DNA from: Streptomyces sp. HmicA12
GTDB lineage: Bacteria; Actinomycetota; Actinomycetes; Streptomycetales; Streptomycetaceae
DNA length: 64,000 bases
Direction of reading: 5' to 3'
NCBI RefSeq assembly: GCF_000373565.1
Contig: NZ_KB891797.1
Location: 156,395-220,394 of the forward strand
Positions 1 through 7,721 of this stretch are shown piece after piece. The notes under the pieces are model-generated. The model saw only the letters and a list, made by a program, of their open reading frames with translations, searched no databases and was not told the origin of the DNA. Position 1 is the stretch's first letter. Each line of letters opens with the position of its first letter. The position numbers were made by a program, and so were the translations under genes.

Positions 1-636
<636 letters not shown>

Positions 637-671
637 GCCGGTCCCTGACCTGGTTCGGCCAGTCTGTACGT

Positions 672-716
672 CCCGAGGGCGGCATCTCCTCTTCACGAGG
701 GGGTGCCGCCCTCGGG
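672..716 (+). terminator. Intrinsic terminator of groEL
   Basis: A perfect 13-bp inverted repeat (left arm 672-684, CCCGAGGGCGGCA; right arm 704-716) with a 19-nt loop lies 36 nt after the groEL stop. It also precedes the end of the opposing yoeB remnant, so it may act in both directions. No long T-run follows, as is normal in Streptomyces. Confidence 0.8.
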
Positions 717-720
717 CGTT

Positions 721-786
721 TCATCGTTCGTAGTGGTAGCGGCAGGCCGCGATGCGGACCTCGTCCTCGTCCCGGACGGGCTTCAC
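721..786 (-). pseudogene. Vestigial yoeB toxin, start codon fused to C-terminal end
   Basis: The frame opens with a GTG overlapping the antitoxin stop by 4 nt (GTGA), as expected for a yefM-yoeB operon. It encodes only 21 residues and ends in DEVRIAACRYHYER, the hallmark C-terminus of YoeB-type RNases, which are normally about 84 residues. The whole catalytic body between the first codons and this tail is missing, so an in-frame internal deletion of about 190 nt has removed the toxin activity. The tail contains the His-Tyr region of the family but cannot fold alone. The tail match is recognised by eye; a search with an intact YoeB would confirm it. Confidence 0.75.
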
Positions 787-1034
787 TCGACGAGCTCCCT
801 GACCGTACCGTCGCCGTTCTCCAGGTTCTCGATGGCCTGCAGGATGCGCCGCGCGTTCTCCGGGCTGCGCAGCAGGTACGCCGTCTCCTTCAGAGACTCG
901 TACTCGGCGAGCGCCACGATCACGACCGGCTCGCGGCCCGCGCGGGTCACGATCACTTCTTCGCGGTCGTCGACGACGGCGTTGAGCGTTTCCGCGTACT
1001 TCGCCCGGGACTCGGTGTAGGTCATGGTGCGCAT
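783..1034 (-). CDS. YefM/Phd-family antitoxin (orphan)
   Basis: 83 residues, the normal length for a YefM antitoxin. It neutralises a YoeB RNase and represses its own operon by DNA binding. The N-terminal Phd/YefM fold starts MRTMTYTESRAKYAETL, with the typical motif V.VTRAGREPVVIVALAEYESLKET in the middle; the C-terminal toxin-wrapping segment (LLRSPENARRILQAIENL) is intact. A GAGGAGG ribosome site sits 5 nt before the first ATG; a second ATG three codons later is possible. Its cognate toxin is reduced to 21 codons just downstream, so the antitoxin is an orphan. It may survive as an autoregulator or as an anti-toxin against other YoeB proteins; that last role is inference. Confidence 0.88.
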   Translation of the reverse strand: MRTMTYTESRAKYAETLNAVVDDREEVIVTRAGREPVVIVALAEYESLKETAYLLRSPENARRILQAIENLENGDGTVRELVE

Positions 1035-1145
1035 TGCGGCCTCCTCGGAGCCTGTGCAGAAAGTCTCTTGCCTCCATGATCACCGCGGGTTACTGTCCCC
1101 GGGCGCGTACTGGGGAGTAGTGCGCAATCACGGCAGGTGGGGGAC

Positions 1146-1853
1146 ATGACCGACAGCAGTGGTGTGCCGGAGAAGAGCATGAACGCGGTGGGGCAGGCCA
1201 TTTCGGCCGTGGCCCTCGTGGGGGCGCTCGCCGTCGGGTTCTGGGCGATCTCGGACCTGTCGGCGTCGGACGAGGCCGACGAGCCCAAGGCGGCGGCCTG
1301 CTCGGGCGGTGCGGCGGAGAAGGGCGACAAGGCGGCCGGGCGGGTCTACGGGGCCCAGTTGTGCAAGGCGCTGAACCAGCGCGAGCTCGCGACGTGGCTG
1401 GGGACGCCGGGCGAGATCCCCAAGAGCGCGAGCGGCAGCGGCGACGGGTCGATCGGCTCGGGCAGCGACAAGATCCCGTACCGGGCGGCGCGGATCGAGT
1501 TCGAGACGTACACGGTGACGCTCTCGGCGACGTACGACAAGCTGCCGGTGGACGAGGAGACCGTGGCGTTCCTCGGCCGCGACGTGCACGCCCAGAAGGT
1601 GCTGCGCCGCCCCGGGGTCTTCTACTCGACGCAGACCCTGGGCATCCGCTTCCGCCTCGGCGGTTCGGACGCCGAGAGCACGCAGGGGGTACCCGCCGAG
1701 GCGCTCGTCGTGGCGTTCGACCCGAAGAACCGCGGCGGCTCCTACGAGCTGGTGGTGTGGCGCAACGCCGGCGGGTATCCGGACCGGACCGTGCTCCTGG
1801 ACGTCGCGAAGCACGTCCTCCCGGTCATCCCCGGCTTCGACTCAGGTGGGAGG
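1146..1853 (+). CDS. DUF6215-like membrane-anchored protein, C-terminal end not defined
   Basis: Hypothetical actinobacterial protein. After a short cytosolic start it has one membrane segment (about residues 15-37, ending GALAVGFWAISDL), then a Cys (ACSGG) and an extracytoplasmic domain of about 170 residues with LCKALNQRELATWLGTP and VLLDVAKHVLPVIPG. I read this as the DUF6215 type; function unknown. The frame has no stop where homologues would be expected to end (about 1850). It stays open to 2429, running antisense through a convincing opposite-strand gene, where its third-position GC falls. The native stop has probably been lost by deletion or frameshift. I give the end of the coding-like part. 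ATG at 1146 is preferred over GTG at 1137 because of the preceding GGTGGGGG. Confidence 0.6.
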
Positions 1854-1874
1854 ACGCGGGCTTCACGGCACGTC

Positions 1875-2162
1875 TCAGGACGCGCCTTCCTCGTAGCTCT
1901 GCCACGCGTCGCGGCCCGCCCGGGAGGCGCTCGTCGCCGCCGTCTGGGCCTGCCGCAGGGCGCGGTGCGCCAGCTCGGCGGGCGGCACCTCCCAGCTGCC
2001 GGTCCAGCTGCGGCCCGCGCGGGCCAGCTCGTAGACGAGGACACCGACGCCGGCCGCGGCGACGAGCATGCCGACGCCGGTCAGCCCGGCACCGGTGGCC
2101 AGGCGCCGCTGGTCGGGGCGGAACTCGGTCCAGGAGATCTTGGAAAGGGTGCTGTCAGCCAT
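1875..2162 (-). CDS. Small membrane protein of unknown function
   Basis: 95 residues: a short polar N-terminus (MADSTLSKISWTEFRPDQRR), one hydrophobic helix with GLTGVGMLVAAAGVGVLVY (about residues 27-46), then an amphipathic helical tail rich in Ala and Arg ending QSYEEGAS. Almost all codons end in G or C in this frame and not in the opposing one, which is the main reason to believe it. No family recognised. It converges with the DUF6215-like gene. No good Shine-Dalgarno sequence is visible. Confidence 0.6.
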   Translation of the reverse strand: MADSTLSKISWTEFRPDQRRLATGAGLTGVGMLVAAAGVGVLVYELARAGRSWTGSWEVPPAELAHRALRQAQTAATSASRAGRDAWQSYEEGAS

Positions 2163-2240
2163 GGGGCCAGGATGCGGGGTACCGGGCGCGGGCGCATGTG
2201 GAGCGGTTACCGCGCGGGCGCCGCGGTCGTTGTATCAGGC

Positions 2241-2429
2241 ATGAGGATGAGCGGGAGTGTGCGCGTGGTGGCGGTGGCCCTGGTGGCGGCCGCGGCCCTG
2301 GCGGGTGTGGGTGCCTCCGGGGCGTGGGCGGCGGAGCCGGTGCCGCCGGGCCGCTCGGGGACCGTGGTGCCGCCGCACGAGCGGGCGGCGGCGCTCGGCA
2401 GGCTCGACCGGGTGTACTGGGACGGGTAG
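2241..2429 (+). CDS. Short secreted protein or N-terminal fragment
   Basis: 62 residues, starting with a classical Sec signal peptide: positively charged start, hydrophobic core VVAVALVAAAALAGVGA, and probable cleavage after AWA. Only about 30 mature residues remain (AEPVPPGRSG...RVYWDG). Third-position GC is very high, so the frame is coding. It is either a genuinely small exported protein or the remains of a longer one; neighbouring debris favours decay. ATG at 2241 or 2247 are both possible; no clear ribosome site. Confidence 0.5.
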   Translation: MRMSGSVRVVAVALVAAAALAGVGASGAWAAEPVPPGRSGTVVPPHERAAALGRLDRVYWDG

Positions 2430-2451
2430 CCGAGGGCGCTCCCCTCCCAGG

Positions 2452-2592
2452 TCAGCCCAAGGAGGGGCCGGGCAACTCGGTTACGGGGACGGTCGGTTCG
2501 GGGGCCGTCACCTTCACCGGCTTGCCGTGGGTGGACAGGGGCAGGGTGATGGTCATCCGGACGCCGCCCATGTTCAGGTTTGTGCGGGTGTG
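2452..2592 (-). pseudogene. C-terminal remnant of a secreted/lipoprotein gene
   Basis: The last ~45 codons read ..NLNMGGVRMTITLPL.. and ..GKPVKVTAPEPTVPV.. before a TGA. They have strongly coding-like codon use, and the style is that of the C-terminus of LppX/LolA-like actinobacterial lipoproteins. Upstream the frame loses coding character and runs into an inverted repeat (2607-2640), and no signal peptide or lipobox precedes it. An ATG at 2556 would permit a 34-residue peptide instead. The family hint is weak. Confidence 0.4.
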
Positions 2593-2606
2593 GGCGGTGC
2601 GGGCCC

Positions 2607-2640
2607 GGAGTACACCGGTGGGTCGCTGCCGGTGTACTCC
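2607..2640. repeat. Perfect 12-bp inverted repeat
   Basis: GGAGTACACCGG (2607-2618) and its exact reverse complement (2629-2640) enclose a 10-nt spacer. The interval 2430-2758 around it holds no intact gene, only the lipoprotein-like remnant. It could be an operator, a terminator-like hairpin or a mark of a past rearrangement. Confidence 0.6.
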
Positions 2641-2758
2641 TTTGCCTGGTTCGTCCTGTCCTTGGTGCCGGGCGCCATCCGCCCGGGCGGGGCGGCGTGG
2701 CCGAGCACGCCCCGGTAGTGCGTGGTGCGGACGCCGCCTACGGTCTCCGGGCGGGCGA

Positions 2759-2971
2759 TTACGGGGTGTCGCGCAGGTCGTCGATGAAGGCGGCCCAGGC
2801 TGCCGCCCGCAGCACGAGCTTCGGGCCGTCGGGGGTCTTTGAGTCGCGGACGGGGACGATGCCGGGGTAGTCGTGGGTGACTTCGAGGCAGTCGCTGCCG
2901 TCGCCGGCACTGTATGAGGACTTGTGCCAGTTGGCCGAGGTCAGGTCAGGTTCGCGTTTCGTGATCGCCAT
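2759..2971 (-). CDS. DUF397 protein
   Basis: 70 residues with the DUF397 signature: LTSANWHKSSYSAG, then DCLEV, then VPVRDSKTPDGPKLV and a final WAAFIDDL. These small Streptomyces proteins are nearly always encoded just after an XRE/DUF5753 regulator, as here (26-nt overlap). In characterised pairs they act with that regulator as a small modulator of development, antibiotic production or toxin-antitoxin-like systems. No catalytic residues are known. Partner role is inferred from context. Confidence 0.93.
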   Translation of the reverse strand: MAITKREPDLTSANWHKSSYSAGDGSDCLEVTHDYPGIVPVRDSKTPDGPKLVLRAAAWAAFIDDLRDTP

Positions 2972-3791
2972 GCGCGTAATCCTCCGCCACTGAAGAGATC
3001 AGGGCCAGGGACTTCCTTGGGGTGAGGGCGCTGGCCCGGAGTAGATCGTAGGAGAGTTCCAGGCGGTTGACTGCCGCAGGATCGTCCAACAGCAGTCCTG
3101 TTACCGGGGCTTCGATGAACGCGAGGGGCGGTGCGTCGTCGAAGTACATGAGCTTGAGGGAGCCGTGCGGCGAGGCGTGGCCGCCTGCCGCGAATGGGAT
3201 GACTTGGGCGATGATCCGGCGCGTGCGCACCAGGTTGGCGATGTGCTGCAAGTTCTCGGCCATCACGCTGGCGCTGCCGACCGGCCTGCGCAGGACTGCC
3301 TCGTCCAGGACGGCCCACAACTGCGGCTTTGTTGGATGGTCGAGGAGGCGAGTTCGGGACATGCGGGAGGCCAGAAGCTCCTCGATCGCCTGGTCCGGCG
3401 CGGTGGGCTGGTAGTCGAGAAAGACTGCTCGGGCGTAGTCGGAGGTCTGGAGCAGGCCGGGGATCAGCATTGCTCCGTACTGCCTGATCCCGGTTGCCAG
3501 GGCCTCGGCTTCGGCAGCCTCGGCGAAGTACTCCGGGTGCTTCGATTGGTTCGCCTTCGTGCAGTGCCGGACGAAGAAACCCCCGGCCTTCAGGATCTCG
3601 TCGAGCCGTACGGCCATGTCGGGCAGGATGCGTCGCGTCCCCGCCTCCATCTGGCCCACGTAGGACCCGCTGACGAACAACAGCTCTCCCAGGGCCTGTT
3701 GGGTCAGATCCGCTCTCTCCCGGGCATGGCGGAGTTCTTCGCCGATCATGACGCGGCGAGACGAGGGATCGAGGTCCTTCGGTCCTGACAT
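2946..3791 (-). CDS. XRE-family regulator with DUF5753 domain
   Basis: 281 residues. An N-terminal helix-turn-helix (about residues 15-70, ELRHARERADLTQQALGELL...SYVGQMEAGTR) is followed by the DUF5753 effector-like region (MLIPGLLQTSDYARAV, IEELLASRMSRTRLL, QVIPFAAGGHASPHGSLKLM). The family controls differentiation and secondary metabolism in Streptomyces, with a DUF397 partner. Three ATGs are near the start. The third (3791) is chosen because GGGAG lies 9 nt ahead of it, while the others are too close to or upstream of this site. The C-terminal codons overlap the DUF397 start, suggesting coupled translation. Confidence 0.92.
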   Translation of the reverse strand: MSGPKDLDPSSRRVMIGEELRHARERADLTQQALGELLFVSGSYVGQMEAGTRRILPDMAVRLDEILKAGGFFVRHCTKANQSKHPEYFAEAAEAEALATGIRQYGAMLIPGLLQTSDYARAVFLDYQPTAPDQAIEELLASRMSRTRLLDHPTKPQLWAVLDEAVLRRPVGSASVMAENLQHIANLVRTRRIIAQVIPFAAGGHASPHGSLKLMYFDDAPPLAFIEAPVTGLLLDDPAAVNRLELSYDLLRASALTPRKSLALISSVAEDYAHGDHETRT

Positions 3792-3915
3792 GTGCATCAA
3801 CTCCCGCATGCAGCAATGCGCTCTGTTGGGCCTGCGCCACTGGAAAGCGTAGAGCCGATCACGTCACGCTGGGTGAGGAAATCGGAACACTCGGTGTGAA
3901 GGGTGCTGGTCGCGA

Positions 3916-4131
3916 ATGGTCGTGCGGGACGCGGAGCGGATTCGGGTGGTCGAGGAGGTCATCGCTCAACTCAGCGCTGAACTGGGTGTGTTGGGGGTGC
4001 TGCTGCCCTCGCTGCGGGTGGATCCGGTGTCGGCGGCGGGGGAGGTGGCGTATCCGCTGGTGGATCTCGGATGCGTCAACCTGGACACGGCGATGCGGCT
4101 GGCGTCCGTACTGCACGGGGTGCGGACGTGA
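3916..4131 (+). CDS. Small hypothetical protein
   Basis: 71 residues, predicted mostly helical (VVEEVIAQLSAELGVLGVLLPSLRVDP) with a second short helix (NLDTAMRLASVLHGV). No known motif. It is divergent from the XRE/DUF397 pair and overlaps the next gene by 4 nt (GTGA), so the two are co-translated. Such pairs of small proteins commonly accompany XRE/DUF397 loci in Streptomyces, which suggests a linked function. Function unknown. Confidence 0.7.
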   Translation: MVVRDAERIRVVEEVIAQLSAELGVLGVLLPSLRVDPVSAAGEVAYPLVDLGCVNLDTAMRLASVLHGVRT

Positions 4132-4334
4132 CGAGCGTCGGGGAGTACGTGATCGACGTACGGGACGGACGGGTCGGGCAGGTCATGGGGGCGGAGGGAG
4201 GCTACGTCCAACTCCGGCCGCCCGGCGGGGGAGTGGAGTGGGACTGCCCGCCGGAGGCCGTGACACCCGCGCCGGTGTCGGAGGAGCTGCGGGCGCGGGT
4301 GCGGGTGGTGAACCGGGAGGGGCGGCTGCCCTAG
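4128..4334 (+). CDS. Small hypothetical protein, beta-rich
   Basis: 68 residues from a GTG that overlaps the previous stop. The sequence (VGEYVIDVRDGRVGQVMGAEGGYVQLRPP..., then EWDCPPEAVTPA) looks like a small SH3-like or KOW-like beta-barrel, a type often seen beside XRE regulators in Streptomyces. No catalytic residues. Function unknown. Its stop overlaps the end of the opposing ABATE gene by 4 nt. Confidence 0.75.
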   Translation: MTSVGEYVIDVRDGRVGQVMGAEGGYVQLRPPGGGVEWDCPPEAVTPAPVSEELRARVRVVNREGRLP

Positions 4335-4912
4335 GCCCGCTGCGTCTTGCGGGACCGGTACCCCGCCATCTTGGAGCGGGCGCCGCACGTGTCCATCGAG
4401 CACCAGCGGCGGCGGCCCGGGCGGCTCTCGTCGACGTAGAGGAGGGTGCAGTCGGGGGCGGCGCACTCGCGGATCCGGCGGGCGTGGGGGCCGGTGAGGA
4501 GCTCGGCGCCGTCGCGGGCGACCAGGGTCAACAGGTCGCCGGTCAGGCGGAGTTGGGGGCGCTGGAGTGCGGGGCGGCTCTTCGGGCCGAGGGTGAGGCG
4601 GGGGCCCGGCAGGGAGCGGGCCGACCAGTTGCTGATGGTGTCCAGGTCGGCCGGGTCCGGGGCCGAGGGTGCGGAGAAGGCGCGGTGGAGGGCCTCGCGC
4701 AGTTCGCGGGCCTGGGCGAGGGCGCGGGGCGTGACGTCGGTCGACGGCCCGTCGGACAGGCCCGCCTCCCGGCACCAGCGGGACAGGTCGGCGGGGGCGC
4801 GCAGCCGCTCGCACTCGTCCGCGAGTCCGCGCATGCCCAGTGTGGCCGTGAAGTCGACCGAGGTCCTGCCGCCGAACCAGCGGAAGTTCAGGGGGCCTTG
4901 GGGCTTGTCCAT
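4331..4912 (-). CDS. ABATE-domain regulator with CGNR-type zinc finger
   Basis: 193 residues. The N-terminal ABATE domain (FRWFGGRTSVDFTATLG..., then RALAQARELREALHRAF) is a putative ligand-binding, stress-associated domain. The C-terminal treble-clef zinc finger has CAAPDC, then WCSMDTCGARSK, which binds DNA in this family. The signature tetrad is CGAR, not CGNR; the zinc cysteines are intact. The start (MDKPQGPLNFRW) is 20 nt from a perfect 8+8 palindrome overlapping its probable promoter, consistent with autorepression. The longer frame starting at 4987 would read through this operator and a terminator and is rejected. Confidence 0.88.
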   Translation of the reverse strand: MDKPQGPLNFRWFGGRTSVDFTATLGMRGLADECERLRAPADLSRWCREAGLSDGPSTDVTPRALAQARELREALHRAFSAPSAPDPADLDTISNWSARSLPGPRLTLGPKSRPALQRPQLRLTGDLLTLVARDGAELLTGPHARRIRECAAPDCTLLYVDESRPGRRRWCSMDTCGARSKMAGYRSRKTQRA

Positions 4913-4932
4913 GATGCGGGCACCGTAGCAGC

Positions 4933-4951
4933 TTACCGGTTTGACCGGTAA
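4933..4951. promoter_or_regulatory. Palindromic operator upstream of the ABATE regulator
   Basis: TTACCGGT-TTG-ACCGGTAA, a perfect 8-bp inverted repeat with 3-nt spacer, lies just before the regulator's start codon. Its position suggests autoregulation. The binding protein is inferred, not shown. Confidence 0.6.
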
Positions 4952-4954
4952 CAC

Positions 4955-4987
4955 GTGGGGGCCGTTCCGCAGTGGAACGGCCCCCAC
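4955..4987 (-). terminator. Intrinsic terminator of the MurNAc PTS operon
   Basis: A 14-bp perfect stem (4955-4968 with 4974-4987, core GGGGGCCGTTCC) with a 5-nt loop begins 20 nt after the stop of the PTS gene on the minus strand. It separates that operon from the ABATE regulator's promoter. Confidence 0.85.
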
Positions 4988-5007
4988 ATGTGGTCAGGAG
5001 TGGTGCG

Positions 5008-6522
5008 TCAGACCTTCGCCGGTTCCTTCGGGTCCGCCGCGGTCTTCGGGGCCGACGGGCCCTGCTCGGCGTGGGCCTCGGGGGACTCGCCCGCGTCGAC
5101 GTCCGCGTTCAGCTCCACCAGCATCTCCTTGGTGAATCCGAAGTAGTACGTCGCGAAGTAGCCGACGATGTAGCCGACCAGCAGGCCGCCCGCGTAGATC
5201 GCGATGTCGATGCCGATGTTGTGGTTGCCGTCGAGCAGCGGGAACAGGGCCCAGCCGGACGGGCCGATCGCGGTGGAACCGACCTGGTAGCCGACCATCG
5301 AGAAGAACCCGATGAACGCGCCGCCGGCCGCGCCACCGATGCACGCCGTGATGAACGGGCGGCCCAGGGGCAGCGAGACACCGTAGATCAGCGGCTCGCC
5401 CACGCCCAGGAAGCCCGCCGGGAGCGCCGACTTGATGGTCTTGCGCAGCGAGGTGTTGCGCGGCAGGCGCTTGAAGACGGCGATGGCCGAACCGACCTGG
5501 CCCGCGCCCGCCATGGCGAGGATCGGGAGCAGGACCGTGTAGCCCTGCTGCTCGATCAGGGTGGTGTGGATGGGGATCAGGGCCTGGTGCAGGCCCAGCA
5601 TGACCAGCGGCAGGAAGAGGCCGCCGAGGATCGCGCCCGCGAAGACGCCCGCGCTGTCCAGGAGCCAGTTGGCCGCCGTGCCGATGCCGGTGGAGATCTC
5701 ACCCGCGACGTACATCAGGCCGAAGATCGTGACCAGGCCGGAGACCAGGACCGTGAGGGTCGGGGTGACCAGGACGTCCAGGGACTCCGGGACCCACTTG
5801 CGGCACCACTTCTCGACGTAGACCGCGAGGATGGCCGCGCCCATCGCGCCCAGCACACCGCCCTGGCCCGGCGAGAGCTTCTCCCCGAACACGGAGATGT
5901 TGGCGACGCCCGCGTACACGATGATCGAGGCGACCGCGCCGCCCAGGATCGGGGTGCCGCCGAACTCCTTCGCCGCGTTGTAGCCGACGAACACGGCGAT
6001 CAGCGACATGAAGCCCGAGGAGATCGCGGCGAGCGCCGGGGTGACCGTCGGCAGCCAGTGCAGGTTGATCAGCAGGCCGTTGATGCCCGCGACGATGCCG
6101 CAGCCGATCAGGGCCGGGATCAGCGGCACGAAGATGTTGGCGATCTTGCGCAGGAAGAGCTTGAACGGGGTGTTGTTCTTCGCCTTCTGCGCCGCCTTCA
6201 TCGCGGCGCCCTGCGCGGCCAGCTCGTCGGCGGTCTTGGCGGGAGCGGCCGGGGCGGCCGCCTTGCCCTCCTCGACCAGCGTCTCGAACTCGGGGGTCAC
6301 ACGGGCGACCTTCCCCGGGCCGAGCACGATCTGGTACGTGTCGTCCTCGACCACGCCCATGACATCGGGCAGCGCCTTGAGCGCCTCGTCCTGGACGAGC
6401 GAACGGTCGGCCAGGCCGAGCCGGAGCCGGGTCATGCAGTGGACGACGGAAGTGACGTTCGCCGCGCCGCCGACGAGCGGGAGGATCGCGGCGGCGACGG
6501 CGCGGTTCTTGTTCTCGGTCAT
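5008..6522 (-). CDS. PTS EIIBC permease, probable N-acetylmuramic acid specific
   Basis: 504-residue inner membrane sugar permease of the glucose/sucrose PTS superfamily. The EIIB domain is at the N-terminus with the phosphorylated cysteine in VVHCMTRLRLGL (Cys29), then an Ala/Lys linker, then an EIIC domain of about 10 membrane helices. This includes the GxGEPLIYG motif (FLGVGEPLIYGVSLPL), which carries the sugar-binding glutamate and is diagnostic for EIIC. No EIIA is encoded, so a shared EIIA must supply the phosphate. It lies 52 nt downstream of murQ and shares its RpiR-type regulator, which points to MurNAc (MurP role) and recycling of peptidoglycan fragments. GlcNAc or another amino sugar cannot be excluded. 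Confidence 0.9.
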   Translation of the reverse strand: MTENKNRAVAAAILPLVGGAANVTSVVHCMTRLRLGLADRSLVQDEALKALPDVMGVVEDDTYQIVLGPGKVARVTPEFETLVEEGKAAAPAAPAKTADELAAQGAAMKAAQKAKNNTPFKLFLRKIANIFVPLIPALIGCGIVAGINGLLINLHWLPTVTPALAAISSGFMSLIAVFVGYNAAKEFGGTPILGGAVASIIVYAGVANISVFGEKLSPGQGGVLGAMGAAILAVYVEKWCRKWVPESLDVLVTPTLTVLVSGLVTIFGLMYVAGEISTGIGTAANWLLDSAGVFAGAILGGLFLPLVMLGLHQALIPIHTTLIEQQGYTVLLPILAMAGAGQVGSAIAVFKRLPRNTSLRKTIKSALPAGFLGVGEPLIYGVSLPLGRPFITACIGGAAGGAFIGFFSMVGYQVGSTAIGPSGWALFPLLDGNHNIGIDIAIYAGGLLVGYIVGYFATYYFGFTKEMLVELNADVDAGESPEAHAEQGPSAPKTAADPKEPAKV

Positions 6523-6574
6523 GGTGCGTGGTGCCTTGCTGTGCGGGTGGTGCTGGGGGACGTGAGGGGGAGGG

Positions 6575-7516
6575 TCAGGCGGTGGCGGCTGCCGCGAGGG
6601 CCGCGCGCAGGTGGCCGTTCGACTCGGTCAGGAGGCGGGCGGCGGTGGGGCCGTCGACCTCGCCGAGGACGACCAGGATGGCGTTCTTCACCTCCCCGTC
6701 CGTCGCGGCGAGCGCGGCCTCGATGGCGTCGTCGTCGGCGCCCGTGGCCAGGGAGACGATGCGGCGGGAGCGGGCCCGCAGCTTCTCGTTCGACGCGCGT
6801 ACGTCGACCATGAGGTTCCCGTACGTCTTGCCGAGCCGGATCATGGTGATCGTCGACAGCATGTTCAGGACGAGCTTCTGCGCCGTGCCGGCCTTCAGGC
6901 GGGTCGAGCCGGTGAGCAGCTCGGGGCCGACGACGACCTCGATGCCGTGGTCCGCGGCGGCGGCCAGCGCGCTGTCCGCGTTGCAGGACAGGCCGATGGT
7001 GAGCGCGCCGCGGGTGTTCCTCGCGTGCTCCACCGCGCCGATCGCGTACGGGGTGCGGCCCGAGGCGGAGATGCCGACCACGATGTCGTCGGCCGTCAGG
7101 TTCAGCGCGTCCAGGTCCTCGGCCGCCAGTTCCTTGGAGTCCTCGGCGCCCTCGACCGCGGTGACCATGGCGCTCGGGCCGCCCGCGATCAGGCCGACGA
7201 CCTCGCTCGGCTCGGTGTTGAAGGTGGGCGGGCACTCGGACGCGTCCAGCACGCCGAGGCGGCCCGCGGTGCCGGCGCCCGCGTAGATCAGGCGGCCGCC
7301 GCGGGCCATGCGCTCGGCGGTGCCGTCGATCGCCGCGGCGATCTGGGGGAGCTGAGCGGCCACGGCGGTCGGGACCGTGGCGTCCTCGCCATTCATGATC
7401 TTGGCGATCTCGAGGGTGGGGAGCTGGTCGATCTCGGCGAGCTCGGGGCGGAACGCCTCCGTCGTGAGGGTGGCCAGCTGGGCTCGGAGTTCGGTGTACG
7501 TGGCGTCGGTGGACAT
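6575..7516 (-). CDS. murQ: N-acetylmuramic acid 6-phosphate etherase
   Basis: 313 residues, the usual MurQ length. This cytosolic enzyme cleaves the lactyl ether of MurNAc-6-P to give GlcNAc-6-P and D-lactate. The SIS fold has the sugar-phosphate loop IYAGAGTAGRLGVLDASECPPTF (residues 78-99) with the probable catalytic Glu94. A second acidic cluster, EGAEDS, follows near residue 125, then GISASGRTPY, and the C-terminal UBA-like helical part (DGEVKNAILVVL...AARLL). It is first in the catabolic pair with the PTS permease and downstream of the RpiR regulator. The start at MSTDATYTEL is chosen because upstream codons run into a dispersed palindromic repeat. Confidence 0.96.
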   Translation of the reverse strand: MSTDATYTELRAQLATLTTEAFRPELAEIDQLPTLEIAKIMNGEDATVPTAVAAQLPQIAAAIDGTAERMARGGRLIYAGAGTAGRLGVLDASECPPTFNTEPSEVVGLIAGGPSAMVTAVEGAEDSKELAAEDLDALNLTADDIVVGISASGRTPYAIGAVEHARNTRGALTIGLSCNADSALAAAADHGIEVVVGPELLTGSTRLKAGTAQKLVLNMLSTITMIRLGKTYGNLMVDVRASNEKLRARSRRIVSLATGADDDAIEAALAATDGEVKNAILVVLGEVDGPTAARLLTESNGHLRAALAAAATA

Positions 7517-7573
7517 CGTCGTCTCGGGGCTTTCTGTGCGGGTGGGTGGCGTCTGCCTTGTGCTGTTTCGTTT

Positions 7574-7712
7574 CCGGCTCACGGCCGGTGGGGCTTCTCG
7601 CGCAGTTCCCCGCGCCCCTGAAAGGCCTGCGGCCTTCAGGGGAAGCTGCGCGAAGCGCATGCTTCAGGGGCGCGGGGAACTGCGCGACCAGCCCCCACCG
7701 GCCGTGAGCCGG
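7574..7712. repeat. Dispersed palindromic repeat, copy A
   Basis: Composite inverted repeat between the RpiR gene and murQ. The outer arms are a perfect 20-bp palindrome (7574-7593 and 7693-7712), with the inner family core GCGCAGTTCCCCGCGCCCCTG and its complement, plus a GGCCTGCGGCC centre. It would form a long hairpin in RNA running from the regulator towards murQ and could attenuate read-through. Nine other copies occur in the window. Confidence 0.9.
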
Positions 7713-7721
7713 GGACGAGCG

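Noticed and set aside
1854..2429. Reading the DUF6215-like frame as one 428-residue protein
   Set aside because: Past about 1853 its codon bias collapses and it is antisense to a coding-like gene; the last part starts anew with a signal peptide.
4913..4987. Upstream extension of the ABATE gene to 4987
   Set aside because: It would translate through the operator palindrome and the PTS terminator hairpin.
7517..7660. 48-residue N-terminal extension of MurQ
   Set aside because: The added residues are translated from the palindromic repeat, and MurQ starts by homology at MSTDATYTEL.
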